A DNA stretch of 64,000 bases from Rhizobium sp. TH135 (GCF_002855515.1 NZ_PKRP01000003.1:558001-622000); one strand, 5' to 3'. Counted from the first letter of the stretch, positions 34,809 through 44,384 are shown. Made by a program: numbers and translations. Notes: a model not told the origin generated them from the letters alone.

Positions 34809-35840
34809 ATGACAGATCAGCAGGGGGGCGGCCTCATAGACCGCCCAGTGGCGACGAAGGAGCGGCCGACGCTCAAGACGATCGCCTTCATGACGGGCCT
34901 CGGCATCACCACCGTATCGCGGGCCCTGAAGGACGCTCCCGATATCGGCGCCGAGACCAAGGAACGGGTGCGCATGGTGGCGCGCCAGCTGGGCTATCAG
35001 CCGAACCGGGCGGGCGTCCGTCTGCGCACAGGCAAGACGAACGTCATTGCGCTGGTGCTCGGCATCGACGAGGAAATTCTGGGCTTTTCCAACCAGATGG
35101 TGGTCGGCATCTCGGAGGTACTATCGGGCACGCCCTACCATATCGTGGTGACGCCGCATGCCCATACCAAGGACCCGATGCTGCCGGTCCGCTATATTCT
35201 CGAGACAGGCTCGGCCGATGGCGTGATCATTTCGCGCACCGAGCCCGATGATGCACGGGTGGCGTTGCTGATGGAGCAGAACATGCCGTTCGCCACCCAT
35301 GGACGGACGAACATGCGCGAGGCGCATCCCTATCACGACTTCGACAACGAGGCCTTCGCCTTCAGCGCCGTCGAACGCCTGGTCAAAAAGGGCCGACGCC
35401 GCATTGCTCTGTTGCCGCCGCCGAGCAAGCTCACCTATTACCAGCACACCTTCGATGGCTTTATGCGCGGCCTGCGTGCCTTCGGCGCCGAAGAGGTGCC
35501 GTTGCACATCAATATCGATGCGCCGCTAGACCAGATCCGGGCGAGCGTCCAGGATATGATGAGCGGTCCGGACGCCCCTGACGGAATGATCTCCTCCTCC
35601 GGCAGCAGTGCGATTGCCGCCAATGCCGGGATCGAGGCGGCCGGGCTGCGCGTCGGCCACGATCTGGATCTGGTTGCGAAACAGGGCACACCGATCCTCC
35701 GATGGATCAGGCCCGAGATCATCGTCGCGCGGGAGGATGTCCGCCAGGCCGGCCGGGAACTCGCCAAGGCGGTGATCGCGCGCATAGACGGCGTCGAACC
35801 GCAACTGTTGCAGAGCGTCAGCCAACCGCGCTGGGATTAG
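34809..35840 (+). CDS. LacI family transcriptional regulator
   Basis: This 343-residue protein has an N-terminal LacI-type helix-turn-helix (PTLKTIAFMTGLGITTVSRA, residues 20-39), the hinge helix region GYQPNRAGVRLRTGKTN, and a periplasmic-binding-protein-like effector domain (about 65-343, GLGID-type start IALVLGIDEEILGFSNQMV). ATG 34809 has GGGGA upstream; a longer frame to 34650 reads through the control region. Its divergent position next to the ABC/glycosidase locus indicates that it represses that locus until an imported sugar binds. The effector is unknown. Confidence 0.92.
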   Translation: MTDQQGGGLIDRPVATKERPTLKTIAFMTGLGITTVSRALKDAPDIGAETKERVRMVARQLGYQPNRAGVRLRTGKTNVIALVLGIDEEILGFSNQMVVGISEVLSGTPYHIVVTPHAHTKDPMLPVRYILETGSADGVIISRTEPDDARVALLMEQNMPFATHGRTNMREAHPYHDFDNEAFAFSAVERLVKKGRRRIALLPPPSKLTYYQHTFDGFMRGLRAFGAEEVPLHINIDAPLDQIRASVQDMMSGPDAPDGMISSSGSSAIAANAGIEAAGLRVGHDLDLVAKQGTPILRWIRPEIIVAREDVRQAGRELAKAVIARIDGVEPQLLQSVSQPRWD

Positions 35841-35893
35841 GCACGGCCGCGATAGGAGCTACCAGTCCAGACAGCACCATCCCTCGCCGGCTT

Positions 35894-37075
35894 TCAGGCG
35901 AAGGACGGGCTTTCGCCCTCATGCCAGACAACAACGGAATTGCGGCCACGGACCTTCGCCGTGTGGAGGGCCGCATCGGCGCGCTTCAGGAGCTCGTCCG
36001 GCGTCACCTGAACGGCCCCATGGGCGACGCCAACACTCACGGTGACCTCGACCATCTCGTCGCCGAGAAAGAACATCTGCTGTGCGACGCTGTCGCGGAT
36101 GATGTTGCCGAGCGTCTCGGCCTCCTCCACCTTGCAGAACGGCACATAGGCGGCGAATTCGGCGCCTGCGAGCCGACCTAGAAGCGCATGCTCCGGCAGT
36201 TCGCGCTGAATGAGCTCGGCACAGGTCTTCAGCACGTGATCGCCACCGGAATGGCCGAAGCGGTCGTTGATCCGCTTCACATGGTCGACGTCAACATAGA
36301 GGAAGGCGCCCTCCCCGCGGATCTTCATCGACAGCGTCTGCAGCAGGTCGAGGAAGGTGCCGCGGTTCGCAAGGCCGGTCAGCATATCGGTGGCGGCCGC
36401 CCAATTGTGCTCGACGAGCAGCCGGTCACGAACAAGCAGGAACATGGAGACCGGCGCGATGACGGCATGCAGGAACATTGCCAGCACGATCCCAGAAAAC
36501 CAAAGAGGCTGCGACGCGGCGACGACGTCAGACGTGCCGAGCGGCCAGACAAAGGCCGCGATGCCCGAAAGGACGAGCAGCGCCGACATGAGGCCGAACC
36601 ATTTATAGGTGAAGGGCCGGTTGATCAGGCGCTCTTCAGTCTCGGACACCATCAATTCGCGGGCGGCGAGCGCAGTATAGATAGCACCGACGAGCATGCC
36701 GAGTTGGAAGCGGGCATTCACATCGTCCTGCAGGAACGGAGCTGACGCGGTCAAAAGGAAGAAGAACAGAGGACCGGCTACCGCATGCTTGAGGTTAAGG
36801 CTCCGGTGGTCGAATGCGCGGAGCGCCTGCCACATCACGGTTGCCGAAAGCAGCATCAGGGTCTGGGCGAGCCCGACGGTGATCAGTCCGAAGTCTCCGC
36901 TGGAGAAGATGCTGAGGAATGCACCGGCAGAACCGGCGGCTGTTGCTGCCGAAAGCAGGGCGAACTCGATGCGCGTTGAGTCCTGCCGCCACTGCCGCCA
37001 GTAGACGAGCGCGAAGACAGCCAGGAGTGCAAAAGCACCAACAGAGACTGTGGAAAGATTAACGGACACCATCAT
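35894..37075 (-). CDS. Membrane GGDEF-domain protein with degenerate active site
   Basis: This 393-residue protein has six to seven N-terminal membrane segments (residues 10-220) and a C-terminal GGDEF domain from about 225. The nucleotide/metal segments DMLTGLANRGTF and YVDVDHVKRINDRFGHSGGDHVL are normal. The signature itself reads AGAEF (303-307), losing the first Gly and the catalytic Asp/Glu at position three. No RxxD inhibitory site is found in the usual place. It may therefore be a weak or inactive diguanylate cyclase, or a GTP/c-di-GMP sensor. It stands alone, convergent with the LacI-type gene. Confidence 0.88.
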   Translation of the reverse strand: MMVSVNLSTVSVGAFALLAVFALVYWRQWRQDSTRIEFALLSAATAAGSAGAFLSIFSSGDFGLITVGLAQTLMLLSATVMWQALRAFDHRSLNLKHAVAGPLFFFLLTASAPFLQDDVNARFQLGMLVGAIYTALAARELMVSETEERLINRPFTYKWFGLMSALLVLSGIAAFVWPLGTSDVVAASQPLWFSGIVLAMFLHAVIAPVSMFLLVRDRLLVEHNWAAATDMLTGLANRGTFLDLLQTLSMKIRGEGAFLYVDVDHVKRINDRFGHSGGDHVLKTCAELIQRELPEHALLGRLAGAEFAAYVPFCKVEEAETLGNIIRDSVAQQMFFLGDEMVEVTVSVGVAHGAVQVTPDELLKRADAALHTAKVRGRNSVVVWHEGESPSFA

Positions 37076-37233
37076 GATTCGCCTGCATTTCGAGCGGTTT
37101 CCTTAACCGCCGGGCCACGCTAGGCCACAGGCGTTAAGCCAAAGGTAAACAAGCGGCTATCATTTTAACGAAATCCACCTGCCAGACATTTCATTCACAG
37201 GGCAATGAAAGGGCTGGCGATGGCAGGGGTTCC

Positions 37234-37270
37234 AAAAAGAAAAGGACCCGACATTGTTCATGTCGGGTCC
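37234..37270 (-). terminator. Rho-independent terminator of gnd
   Basis: On the minus strand GGACCCGACAT and ATGTCGGGTCC form an 11-bp stem with a short loop and are followed by TTTTCTTTTT. It lies about 24 bp after the gnd stop. Confidence 0.88.
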
Positions 37271-37293
37271 CTTCGGTTCATGCTGTTGTTCGA

Positions 37294-38715
37294 TCAGAAC
37301 TGGCCGGCCCAGGGACCATGATGCAGGTCCTTGCCGTCGAGGCGATCAAAGCCATGAGCGCCAAAGAAGTCGCGCTGCGCCTGGATGAGGTTCGCCGTGC
37401 CGCGACCGCGACGATAGGTGTCGAAGTAGGAGAGCGCCGAGGTAATGGCAGGAACCGGAAGGCCTGAGAGTGCAGCATAAGCGACAACGCGGCGGAGCGC
37501 CCCGTCGGTCTCTTTTACCATCTGGGCAAAGGCCGGCGTTACCACGAGGTTCGGCACGTTCGGATCCTTGGTGAAGGCCGAGGTGATCTCATCGAGGAAC
37601 TGCGAGCGAATGATGCAGCCGGCGCGCCAGATGCGGGCGATGGTCGGCATGGGCAGCGACCAGTTGAACTCTTCCGACGCCGACGACATGACGGCAAAGC
37701 CCTGTGCGTAAGCGGCGATCTTGGCGGCGAGCAGTGCGTTTTCAAGATCGGCGATGAAGGCGGCCTTATCAGCAGGTGCATCGGCAAGCGCCGGCAGGCC
37801 GAACAGCTTTTCGGCGGCCATTCGTTCTTCGCGCAGCGACGAGAGAACACGGCCGGCAACAGCGGCTTCGATGCCGGAAGCCGTAACCGCGAGGTTCTGC
37901 GCTTCGATGGCAGACCACTTGCCGGTACCCTTCTGGCCGGCGGCATCGATGATGATGTCGACCATCGGCTTGCCCGTTTCAGGGTCGGTTGCCTTCAGCA
38001 CCTTCTCGGTGATCTCGATCAGGTAGGAGTTGAGGCGGCCCTTGTTCCACTCGCCGAAGATCTCGCCGATTTCGGCGGCAGACATCTTCAGGCCATCACG
38101 CAGGATTCCGTAGATCTCGGCGATCATCTGCATGTCGGCATATTCGATGCCGTTGTGGATCGTCTTGACGAAGTGACCGGCGCCATCTGTGCCGAGCCAG
38201 GCGACGCAAGGATCATCGTTGAACTTGGCTGCGATCGAGGTGAGCACAGGTTCGACGCGCTTCCAGCTCTCCTCGGTACCGCCGACCATGATCGAGGGAC
38301 CATGACGGGCACCCTCTTCACCGCCGGACACACCCATGCCGATGAAGGTCAGGTCGGTGCCGGCGAGCTTTTCAAAGCGTGCGACGGTATCGCGGAAATT
38401 GGCATTGCCGGCATCGATCATGATGTCGTTCTTCGACAGATACGGCATCAGCGCGGCCATCTGCTGGTCAACGGCCTCACCGGCCTTGATCATGATGATG
38501 ATCGGGCGTGGCGGCCGGATGGCAGCAACGAATTCTTCGATCGTGTGGCAACCGATGATCTGGCCGGCCAGATCGCCGGCTTCTGCGAGAAACTCGTCCG
38601 TGCGCGCCGGCGTCCGATTGAAGACTGCGATCCGATTGCCTTTTTCGGCAATGTTGAGCGCCAGATTGGAACCCATAACTCCCAGACCGATCAGTCCGAT
38701 TTCCGCTTGCTGCAC
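37294..38715 (-). CDS. gnd: 6-phosphogluconate dehydrogenase, decarboxylating
   Basis: This 473-residue enzyme oxidises and decarboxylates 6-phosphogluconate to ribulose 5-phosphate in the oxidative pentose phosphate pathway. It shows the Rossmann motif GLIGLGVMGSNLALN, the NRTP NADP specificity loop, the GVSGGEEGARHGPSIMVGG substrate signature near residue 125, and the catalytic Lys in HFVKTIHNGIEY near residue 182. The C-terminal DYFGAH-type segment reads RDFFGAHGFDRLDG. I chose the GTG at 38715 because GGAGG lies seven bases upstream; an in-frame opening extends to 38772. A terminator follows. Confidence 0.96.
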   Translation of the reverse strand: MQQAEIGLIGLGVMGSNLALNIAEKGNRIAVFNRTPARTDEFLAEAGDLAGQIIGCHTIEEFVAAIRPPRPIIIMIKAGEAVDQQMAALMPYLSKNDIMIDAGNANFRDTVARFEKLAGTDLTFIGMGVSGGEEGARHGPSIMVGGTEESWKRVEPVLTSIAAKFNDDPCVAWLGTDGAGHFVKTIHNGIEYADMQMIAEIYGILRDGLKMSAAEIGEIFGEWNKGRLNSYLIEITEKVLKATDPETGKPMVDIIIDAAGQKGTGKWSAIEAQNLAVTASGIEAAVAGRVLSSLREERMAAEKLFGLPALADAPADKAAFIADLENALLAAKIAAYAQGFAVMSSASEEFNWSLPMPTIARIWRAGCIIRSQFLDEITSAFTKDPNVPNLVVTPAFAQMVKETDGALRRVVAYAALSGLPVPAITSALSYFDTYRRGRGTANLIQAQRDFFGAHGFDRLDGKDLHHGPWAGQF

Positions 38716-38811
38716 GATGAAGCCTCCGCATGCAAATTCATGGATGCGGCTTTCTCGCATCCGCGAAGGCATGCGGCAAGAGCGAAAATTGACCGTTCGT
38801 TAAACGCTGTA

Positions 38812-38967
38812 TCAAGCGTCGGGCTTGTCATCACTCTCCGAAATGACCCGCCAGGCCGCGCCATCAAGGTCCTCATACTGGCCGCTTTTCAGCGACCAGA
38901 GAAAGGCGAAGAGACCGAGGCCGCCGAGGAACAGCGCAATCGGGATGAGGAAAATCAACATATTCAT
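38812..38967 (-). CDS. fixS: cbb3-type cytochrome oxidase assembly protein CcoS/FixS
   Basis: This 51-residue protein has one membrane helix (MNMLIFLIPIALFLGGLGLF, residues 1-20) and the CcoS motif FLWSLKSGQYEDLDGAAWR (residues 22-40). CcoS is needed for copper and heme insertion into the catalytic subunit of cbb3 oxidase. Its ATG overlaps the fixI stop as ATGA (38964-38967), so translation is coupled. It is the last gene of fixGHIS. About 95 bp separate its stop from the gnd start on the same strand. Confidence 0.95.
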   Translation of the reverse strand: MNMLIFLIPIALFLGGLGLFAFLWSLKSGQYEDLDGAAWRVISESDDKPDA

Positions 38968-41279
38968 GCGGCGATCCTCGCACCATCGGCAGGTGCTGTC
39001 GATGCGCTCGCGGCAAGGCCAGAAGCGAGCACGTTTTCATCCAGGCTCAACCGGTTGAGACGCAGCGCGTTGGCGACCACGATGATCGACGAGGTGGACA
39101 TGGCAACCGCTGCAATCAGCGGGGTGGCATAACCAAGCAGCGCGATCGGAACGGCGATGACATTGTAGCCGATCGCGAGCGCGAAATTCTCGCGGATCAG
39201 GCGACCCGCACGGCGCGAGGCCTCGATCGCAAAGGGCACGGCCTCCAGCCCGTCGCGCATGAAGACGAAATCGGCTGCCTGGCGACCGACATCGGCAGCC
39301 GTAGCGGGTGCCATCGAGACATGCGCTGACGAGAGCGCCGGTGCATCATTGATGCCGTCACCGACCATCAGCACGCGGCGACCGCGAGCCGATGCCTCCG
39401 CGCAGGCTTCGGCCTTATCGCGCGGGGTGAGACCGGCGCGCCAGTTTTCGATGCCGAGATCGGCGGCGAGCTTGGCGACGACGGGGGCACGGTCGCCCGA
39501 GAGGATACCAAGATCGAGGCCGGCCTGTTTCAGGACCGCGATCGAGGACTGGGCTCTTGGCCGCAACATATCCTCGAACAGGAAGGTCGCGCGTTCGATC
39601 CCGTCGAGAGAGAGGACAACCTCGGAGTAAGGCTTGTCGGTCGTATCAACGGCACCAGAGACGCAGGCAAAGCGACGGTTGCCGAGACGCCAGACGCCCT
39701 CCGATGTTTCAGCTTCGACGCCGGATCCCGGCACTTCACGAACGGTGTCGAAACCCCGTGGCTGGCCCCCATAGGCAGCCCAAAGCGCCCGCGACAGAGG
39801 ATGGCGGGAATGAGCTGCGAGACCGGCAGCGACAGCAAAGCCGATCGGCTCGATCTTGGTCGCATCAACGAGGCGCGGACGGCCAAGCGTCAGCGTGCCG
39901 GTCTTGTCGAAGGCGACGGCCTCGATTTCGGCAAGCCGCTCCATCGCGGAGCCGTCCTTGACCATCACACCCGCCTTGAACAGGCGGCCAGCCGCGACGA
40001 CCTGGACGACAGGCACGGCAAGCCCGAGAGCGCAGGGGCAAGTGATGATGAGAACCGCAATCGCGACCATCATCGCGTGTTTCCAGTCGCCGTCGTAAAA
40101 TCCCCAAGCTACAAAGGAGGTGATCGCCAGCAAGTGCACGGCAGGCGAATAGTATTGCGCGGCGCGATCGGCGATGCGGCGATAGCGCGCCCTGCCCCCT
40201 TCGGCGGCTTCCATCAGGTGAATGATTTCGGAGAGGAAAGAATTCTGTGCGGTTGCCGTGGCTCGGACGGTCAGCGAGCCTGTCAGGCTGAGCGTACCTG
40301 CCTGGATTTCCGAGCCCGGGCGGACAGAGACCGGCGCGCTTTCGCCATTGACGATCGACATGTCGAGATCGCTTTCGCCGGAGACGACAACGCCGTCGAC
40401 GGGAATGCGGTCACCAGCTGATATCGCGACCTGATCGCCGACACGAATTTCATCCACGGCGCGATACTCGCGTGAGCCGTCGTCGGCGAGAACCATGGCG
40501 CCCCGTGGATTGAGGCGAGCGAGACCACTGATCGCTGAGCGTGCCCGATCGCGCATGATGTGATCGAGCGTACGGCCGATCAGAAGGAAGAAGAGCAGTG
40601 ACGCCGTCGCGTCGAAATAGGCGTGTTCGCCGTGATGAATGGTTTCCCAGAGCGAGGCAAAATAGGAGAGCGTGATCCCTATCGCGATCGGCACGTCCAT
40701 GTTGGTGCGCCCGTGGCGGAGCGCGTTCCATGCCGACTCGTAGAAAAAGCGGCCGGCATAGATCAGGGCCGGTGCTGCAATCATCGCCGAGATCCAGTGG
40801 AAGAGATCACGCGTCGAGGCATCCGCGCCGGACCAGACGGAGACGGACAAGAGCATGATATTGGTCGCCGCGAAGCCGGAAACGGCAACCGCCCGGATCA
40901 GCTTGTTGCGTAGCGCGTCGGAAGCTTCTTCCGCTGATGTGAACAGATGGGCGGTATAGCCAGTCGAGGCGATGGCCCGGGCGAGATTGACCGGGTCGGT
41001 CTCGACGCCGTCGACGGTCTCTTTCCAGACGACGGAGACACGCTTGGTCGAGAGGTTCACGCGCGCCCGCTCGACTTCGGGAAGCGCCTTCAGCACACCC
41101 TCGACAGTCGTGATGCAGGTGCCGCAGTGGACAGCGGGCACGCTCATGTCGACCTGCCAGAGGCCCGGCCCGACGGCACGGCTGGCGAGCTTCAGTTCTT
41201 CCGCCGACGGCAGGGAGCCCCCTGCCCGCTCCATGTCCAATGCGCCTTCGGTGCCTGCCGCGCAGCAACTCATCGTCAT
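38964..41279 (-). CDS. fixI: Copper-translocating P1B-type ATPase for cbb3 oxidase (CcoI/FixI)
   Basis: This 771-residue inner-membrane ATPase exports copper for assembly of the cbb3 oxidase. In order it has a Cys-rich N-terminus (SCCAAG), a heavy-metal-associated domain with CGTC near residue 53, and eight membrane segments with the CPC motif in LIITCPCALGLAVPV. The phosphorylation site DKTGTLTLGRP and the hinge MVGDGINDAPALSSA follow. ATG 41279 overlaps the fixH stop as ATGA, and its own stop overlaps fixS the same way. Function in cbb3 maturation is established for the family. Confidence 0.96.
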   Translation of the reverse strand: MTMSCCAAGTEGALDMERAGGSLPSAEELKLASRAVGPGLWQVDMSVPAVHCGTCITTVEGVLKALPEVERARVNLSTKRVSVVWKETVDGVETDPVNLARAIASTGYTAHLFTSAEEASDALRNKLIRAVAVSGFAATNIMLLSVSVWSGADASTRDLFHWISAMIAAPALIYAGRFFYESAWNALRHGRTNMDVPIAIGITLSYFASLWETIHHGEHAYFDATASLLFFLLIGRTLDHIMRDRARSAISGLARLNPRGAMVLADDGSREYRAVDEIRVGDQVAISAGDRIPVDGVVVSGESDLDMSIVNGESAPVSVRPGSEIQAGTLSLTGSLTVRATATAQNSFLSEIIHLMEAAEGGRARYRRIADRAAQYYSPAVHLLAITSFVAWGFYDGDWKHAMMVAIAVLIITCPCALGLAVPVVQVVAAGRLFKAGVMVKDGSAMERLAEIEAVAFDKTGTLTLGRPRLVDATKIEPIGFAVAAGLAAHSRHPLSRALWAAYGGQPRGFDTVREVPGSGVEAETSEGVWRLGNRRFACVSGAVDTTDKPYSEVVLSLDGIERATFLFEDMLRPRAQSSIAVLKQAGLDLGILSGDRAPVVAKLAADLGIENWRAGLTPRDKAEACAEASARGRRVLMVGDGINDAPALSSAHVSMAPATAADVGRQAADFVFMRDGLEAVPFAIEASRRAGRLIRENFALAIGYNVIAVPIALLGYATPLIAAVAMSTSSIIVVANALRLNRLSLDENVLASGLAASASTAPADGARIAA

Positions 41280-41764
41280 TCTCCTGAAACGGTAACCCGC
41301 TTCGCCTCATGCATGATCAACTTGCCGTCCTTCGTCGCCTTGATCTCGACGATCCAGCTTCCGGGTAGAACAGCCGTTTCAGCAAGGTAAAGGCCATCAC
41401 CGGCAGGCGTCATGACCAGCTCAAAATCCTGATGCTCGCCCACAGGGCGCTTGAAATGCGCAAGCACGCTGTCGGCAACGACAGGCACGTTTTTCGGCAG
41501 TGTGAGCCGGTAGCGCATGCCCTTGGCATCCACCGAGAGGTCACCGGCAATGCCCGTCGCTAGCATCTCCTTGATTGCTGCCGTCTTGCCGTTGAACTCC
41601 TGACTGGCGACATAAGTGTTCTTCACCACCAGACCGCTCCAGGTCGAGGTCGCGAAATAGGCCATGGTGAAGTTCACGGTGATGATCGTCCCGAAGAAGG
41701 CGAGCATGATGGCCAGCATGTGCCAACCGGTGAAGGTGAAGGCTTTCCGTGTTTCAGCGGTCAT
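41276..41764 (-). CDS. fixH: FixH/CcoH assembly protein of cbb3 oxidase
   Basis: This 162-residue protein has one N-terminal membrane helix (FTGWHMLAIMLAFFGTIITVNFTMAYFATSTWSGLVVKNTY is the conserved block, residues 11-52) and a periplasmic beta-rich domain. FixH/CcoH stabilises the cbb3 oxidase during assembly. The gene overlaps fixG upstream (ATGA at 41761-41764) and fixI downstream, giving a fully coupled fixGHIS unit. Length is typical. Confidence 0.94.
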   Translation of the reverse strand: MTAETRKAFTFTGWHMLAIMLAFFGTIITVNFTMAYFATSTWSGLVVKNTYVASQEFNGKTAAIKEMLATGIAGDLSVDAKGMRYRLTLPKNVPVVADSVLAHFKRPVGEHQDFELVMTPAGDGLYLAETAVLPGSWIVEIKATKDGKLIMHEAKRVTVSGE

Positions 41765-43347
41765 TTTTTTGCTCCCGGACCCATAAAGACTGCATCATAG
41801 ACGTCGCGCTCATCGCTGCCGGTATCCTGGGCGACGAACTGGAAATCCTGGTTGTCATCGGTGACCTTGTCACCGGCGAGTGTGACGAAGACCTTCAGCG
41901 TCGTGGCCTCATCAGGCTCGACCGAGACGGTGAACGTGCGGGCCGCAGGCTGGTTGATGCCGTTGATCTTCATATTGGCATCCGGCAGGCCTTCGAGCGA
42001 CACCTTGATCTCGCGCGGCGCAGCGATCATGTTGAGGATGCGCACCGTATAGCCGTTGCGGATCGAACCATCGGATTCGAGCACGAATTGCGGATTGCGG
42101 TCATGCAACACATTGACCTCCAACCGATCCCGACCGAGCAGTGCAACGAGCATCGCGACACCCACGGCGGTCCACACGCCCATGTAGAGCAAGGTGCGGG
42201 CGCGGAAGATCACCCGCCAGTCGAAGTGGCGGATCTTGTCGGAGAAGCTGCCGTCTTCGTTGCGCACCTTCTTCGGGTCAATGCTGCAGCTTCCGCCACC
42301 GGTCGCGAGCGACATGTTCGACTGATATTCGTCGAGCGTCGCATAGGCGATGAGGCCCCGCGGCTTGCCGATCTTGTCCATGACGCCATCACAGGCGTCG
42401 ATGCAGAGTGCGCAGGTGATGCATTCGAGCTGCTGGCCGTCGCGGATGTCGATGCCCATGGGACAGACGGCGACGCAGGCATTGCAGTCGACGCAATCGC
42501 CAACCGATTCGCCAGCGGCGACCGCCTTCTTCGCATGGCGCGTGCGCGGCTCGCCGCGCCAGTCGTTATAGGTAACGACGAGCGAGTTCTCATCCAGCAT
42601 GGCGGCCTGGATGCGCGGCCAGGGGCACATGTAGATGCAGACCTGCTCGCGCATCAGTCCGCCGAAAACGTAAGTCGTGGCCGTCAGAATGGCGACGGTC
42701 ATATAGGCGACCGGTGCGGCATTGCCGGTGAGGAAATCCATGGCGAGCGAAGGCGCATCGGCAAAATAGAAGATCCAGGCACCACCCGTCAGGACGCCGA
42801 TCAGGATCCAGGTGGCGTGTTTGGTGACCCGCTTCCAGATCTTGTCGAAGCTCCAGGGTGCCGACTCGAGCTTGATTCGAGCATTGCGATCACCTTCGAT
42901 GAAGCGCTCGACCACCAGGAAAAGATCGACCCAGACTGTCTGCGGACAGGTATAGCCGCACCAGGCGCGGCCGACCGCGGAGGTGACCAGGAAGAGGCCG
43001 AATCCGGCCATCACCAGCAAACCGGCGACGAAGAAAAATTCCTGCGGCCAGATCTCGATGAAGAAGAAATAGAAGCGGCGATGCGCAAGATCGATGAGGA
43101 CAGCCTGATCGGGCGCAAATTCCCCGCGGTCCCAGCGCAGCCAGGGCGTGAGATAGTAGATGCCGAGCGTGATCGCCATGACGATCCACTTGAAGCGACG
43201 GAAGGTCCCCTCCGCACGCTTCGGGAAGATCTTCTTGCGAGCCTCATAGAGCGGGCCGCGGCTCTTGGCCGACATCACCGCCTCGGCGTCCAATCTCTCC
43301 ACCTCAGGCGCATCGGCGGCGCGGGTTTGATCGGCGTGTATGTTCAT
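41761..43347 (-). CDS. fixG: FixG/CcoG ferredoxin-like membrane protein (cupric reductase of cbb3 assembly)
   Basis: This 528-residue protein has about four membrane segments in its first 230 residues with FLVTSAVGRAWCGYTCPQTVW. Two 4Fe-4S clusters follow in CVDCNACVAVCPMGIDIRDG and CITCALCIDACDGVMDKIGKPRGLI, then a C-terminal periplasmic Ig-like domain from about residue 400. CcoG is reported to reduce Cu(II) for delivery to the cbb3 oxidase. GAAGG precedes ATG 43347. An FNR/FixK-type box lies 57 bp upstream, and the ccoNOQP operon ends just beyond it, so fixGHIS has its own promoter. Confidence 0.96.
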   Translation of the reverse strand: MNIHADQTRAADAPEVERLDAEAVMSAKSRGPLYEARKKIFPKRAEGTFRRFKWIVMAITLGIYYLTPWLRWDRGEFAPDQAVLIDLAHRRFYFFFIEIWPQEFFFVAGLLVMAGFGLFLVTSAVGRAWCGYTCPQTVWVDLFLVVERFIEGDRNARIKLESAPWSFDKIWKRVTKHATWILIGVLTGGAWIFYFADAPSLAMDFLTGNAAPVAYMTVAILTATTYVFGGLMREQVCIYMCPWPRIQAAMLDENSLVVTYNDWRGEPRTRHAKKAVAAGESVGDCVDCNACVAVCPMGIDIRDGQQLECITCALCIDACDGVMDKIGKPRGLIAYATLDEYQSNMSLATGGGSCSIDPKKVRNEDGSFSDKIRHFDWRVIFRARTLLYMGVWTAVGVAMLVALLGRDRLEVNVLHDRNPQFVLESDGSIRNGYTVRILNMIAAPREIKVSLEGLPDANMKINGINQPAARTFTVSVEPDEATTLKVFVTLAGDKVTDDNQDFQFVAQDTGSDERDVYDAVFMGPGAKK

Positions 43348-43403
43348 GGGACGAGAACCTTCTTCTGATGCTCGCCTTGTCCCATCTCGAAGGCCAGCCC
43401 GCC

Positions 43404-43417
43404 TTGACTTAAGTCAA
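43404..43417 (-). promoter_or_regulatory. Anaerobox (FNR/FixK-type site) upstream of fixG
   Basis: TTGACTTAAGTCAA is a perfect palindrome matching the FNR/FixK consensus TTGAT-N4-ATCAA with C/G in place of T/A at the fifth pair. Its near edge is 57 bp from the fixG start, allowing a class II promoter. Confidence 0.75.
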
Positions 43418-43460
43418 GCAGCGGCGAAGCGTCGCAACACATAGGATTTTCTCTATTACA

Positions 43461-43490
43461 CGAAAAAGGGCCGCGTCCACGACGCGGCCC
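43461..43490 (-). terminator. Rho-independent terminator of ccoNOQP
   Basis: GGGCCGCGTC and GACGCGGCCC form a perfect 10-bp stem with a three-base loop, followed on the minus strand by TTTTTCG. It lies 25 bp after the ccoP stop. Confidence 0.88.
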
Positions 43491-43514
43491 TGAGATTGGG
43501 AACAAGGGGTGAGC

Positions 43515-44381
43515 TTATTCGCCGCCGCCCAGCTGGTGGACATAGACGGTCAGCTGCTTGACGGTGGTATCCCCCAGGCGCGCGGCCCAGCCGGGCATCG
43601 CACCGTGACGCGGCTGGCGGATCTGGGCGGCGATCTGCGCCTCGCCATCGACCTTCAGCCAGATGGCATCGGCGAGGTTCGGCGCACCGAAGTCGCGATT
43701 GCCCTTGGCGTCTTCGCCATGGCAGGAGGCACAATTGTCGGCATAGACTTGGCGGCCGGGTTCGACCATGGCCGCATCGTTCGGCGTCCCGGTCAGGCTG
43801 ACGACATAGGCCGCAACCTGCTTGATCTGCTCGGGCTCGATGATGTCGGCGAAAGCCGGCATTTCCGATACGCGCGTATCCGGATCCTGATCGTAGCGGA
43901 TGCCATGGGCGATCGTGGCATGGATCGCTTCCAGATCACCGCCCCACAGCCAGTCGTCGTCGTTGAGGTTCGGATAACCGGCACCGCCGGCAGCACCCGA
44001 ACCATGGCAGGGCGAGCAGTTCACCTTGAAGGCGGCAGCCCCGCCGGCAAGCGCAAACTGGGTCAGGTCCTTGTCGGCAACGATCTGGTCGAGCGGCAGG
44101 GCGGCGATCTTCTCAAGATAAACCGATTGCGCAGACTTCGCCGCCGTCAGCTCCTGCGCGACTTCGGCGCGGCTGGAATAGCCGAGCAGGCCCTTGGTGT
44201 TGTCGGTCAGGAGCGGCCAGGCCGGATACATGACCGTGTAGCCGATGGCCCAGACGATGGTCGCGTAGAAGGTATAGACCCACCAGCGCGGCATCGGGTT
44301 GTTCAGCTCGCGAATGCCGTCCCACTCATGGCCGGTGGTCTCGACGCCGCTGATCTCGTCGATGTGTTTCTTGTCTGCCAT
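43515..44381 (-). CDS. fixP: cbb3 cytochrome c oxidase subunit III (diheme CcoP/FixP)
   Basis: This 288-residue subunit passes electrons from soluble cytochrome c to CcoO. It has one membrane helix (WWVYTFYATIVWAIGYTVMY, about residues 33-52) preceded by the conserved HEWDGIRELNNPMPRWW. Two periplasmic c-type heme domains follow, with CSPCH at 122-126 and CASCH at 217-221, each with a downstream Met ligand (VSEMPAF, GAMPGW). AGGAGG precedes ATG 44381. It ends the ccoNOQP operon and is followed by a terminator. Confidence 0.97.
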   Translation of the reverse strand: MADKKHIDEISGVETTGHEWDGIRELNNPMPRWWVYTFYATIVWAIGYTVMYPAWPLLTDNTKGLLGYSSRAEVAQELTAAKSAQSVYLEKIAALPLDQIVADKDLTQFALAGGAAAFKVNCSPCHGSGAAGGAGYPNLNDDDWLWGGDLEAIHATIAHGIRYDQDPDTRVSEMPAFADIIEPEQIKQVAAYVVSLTGTPNDAAMVEPGRQVYADNCASCHGEDAKGNRDFGAPNLADAIWLKVDGEAQIAAQIRQPRHGAMPGWAARLGDTTVKQLTVYVHQLGGGE

Positions 44382-44384
44382 TGT

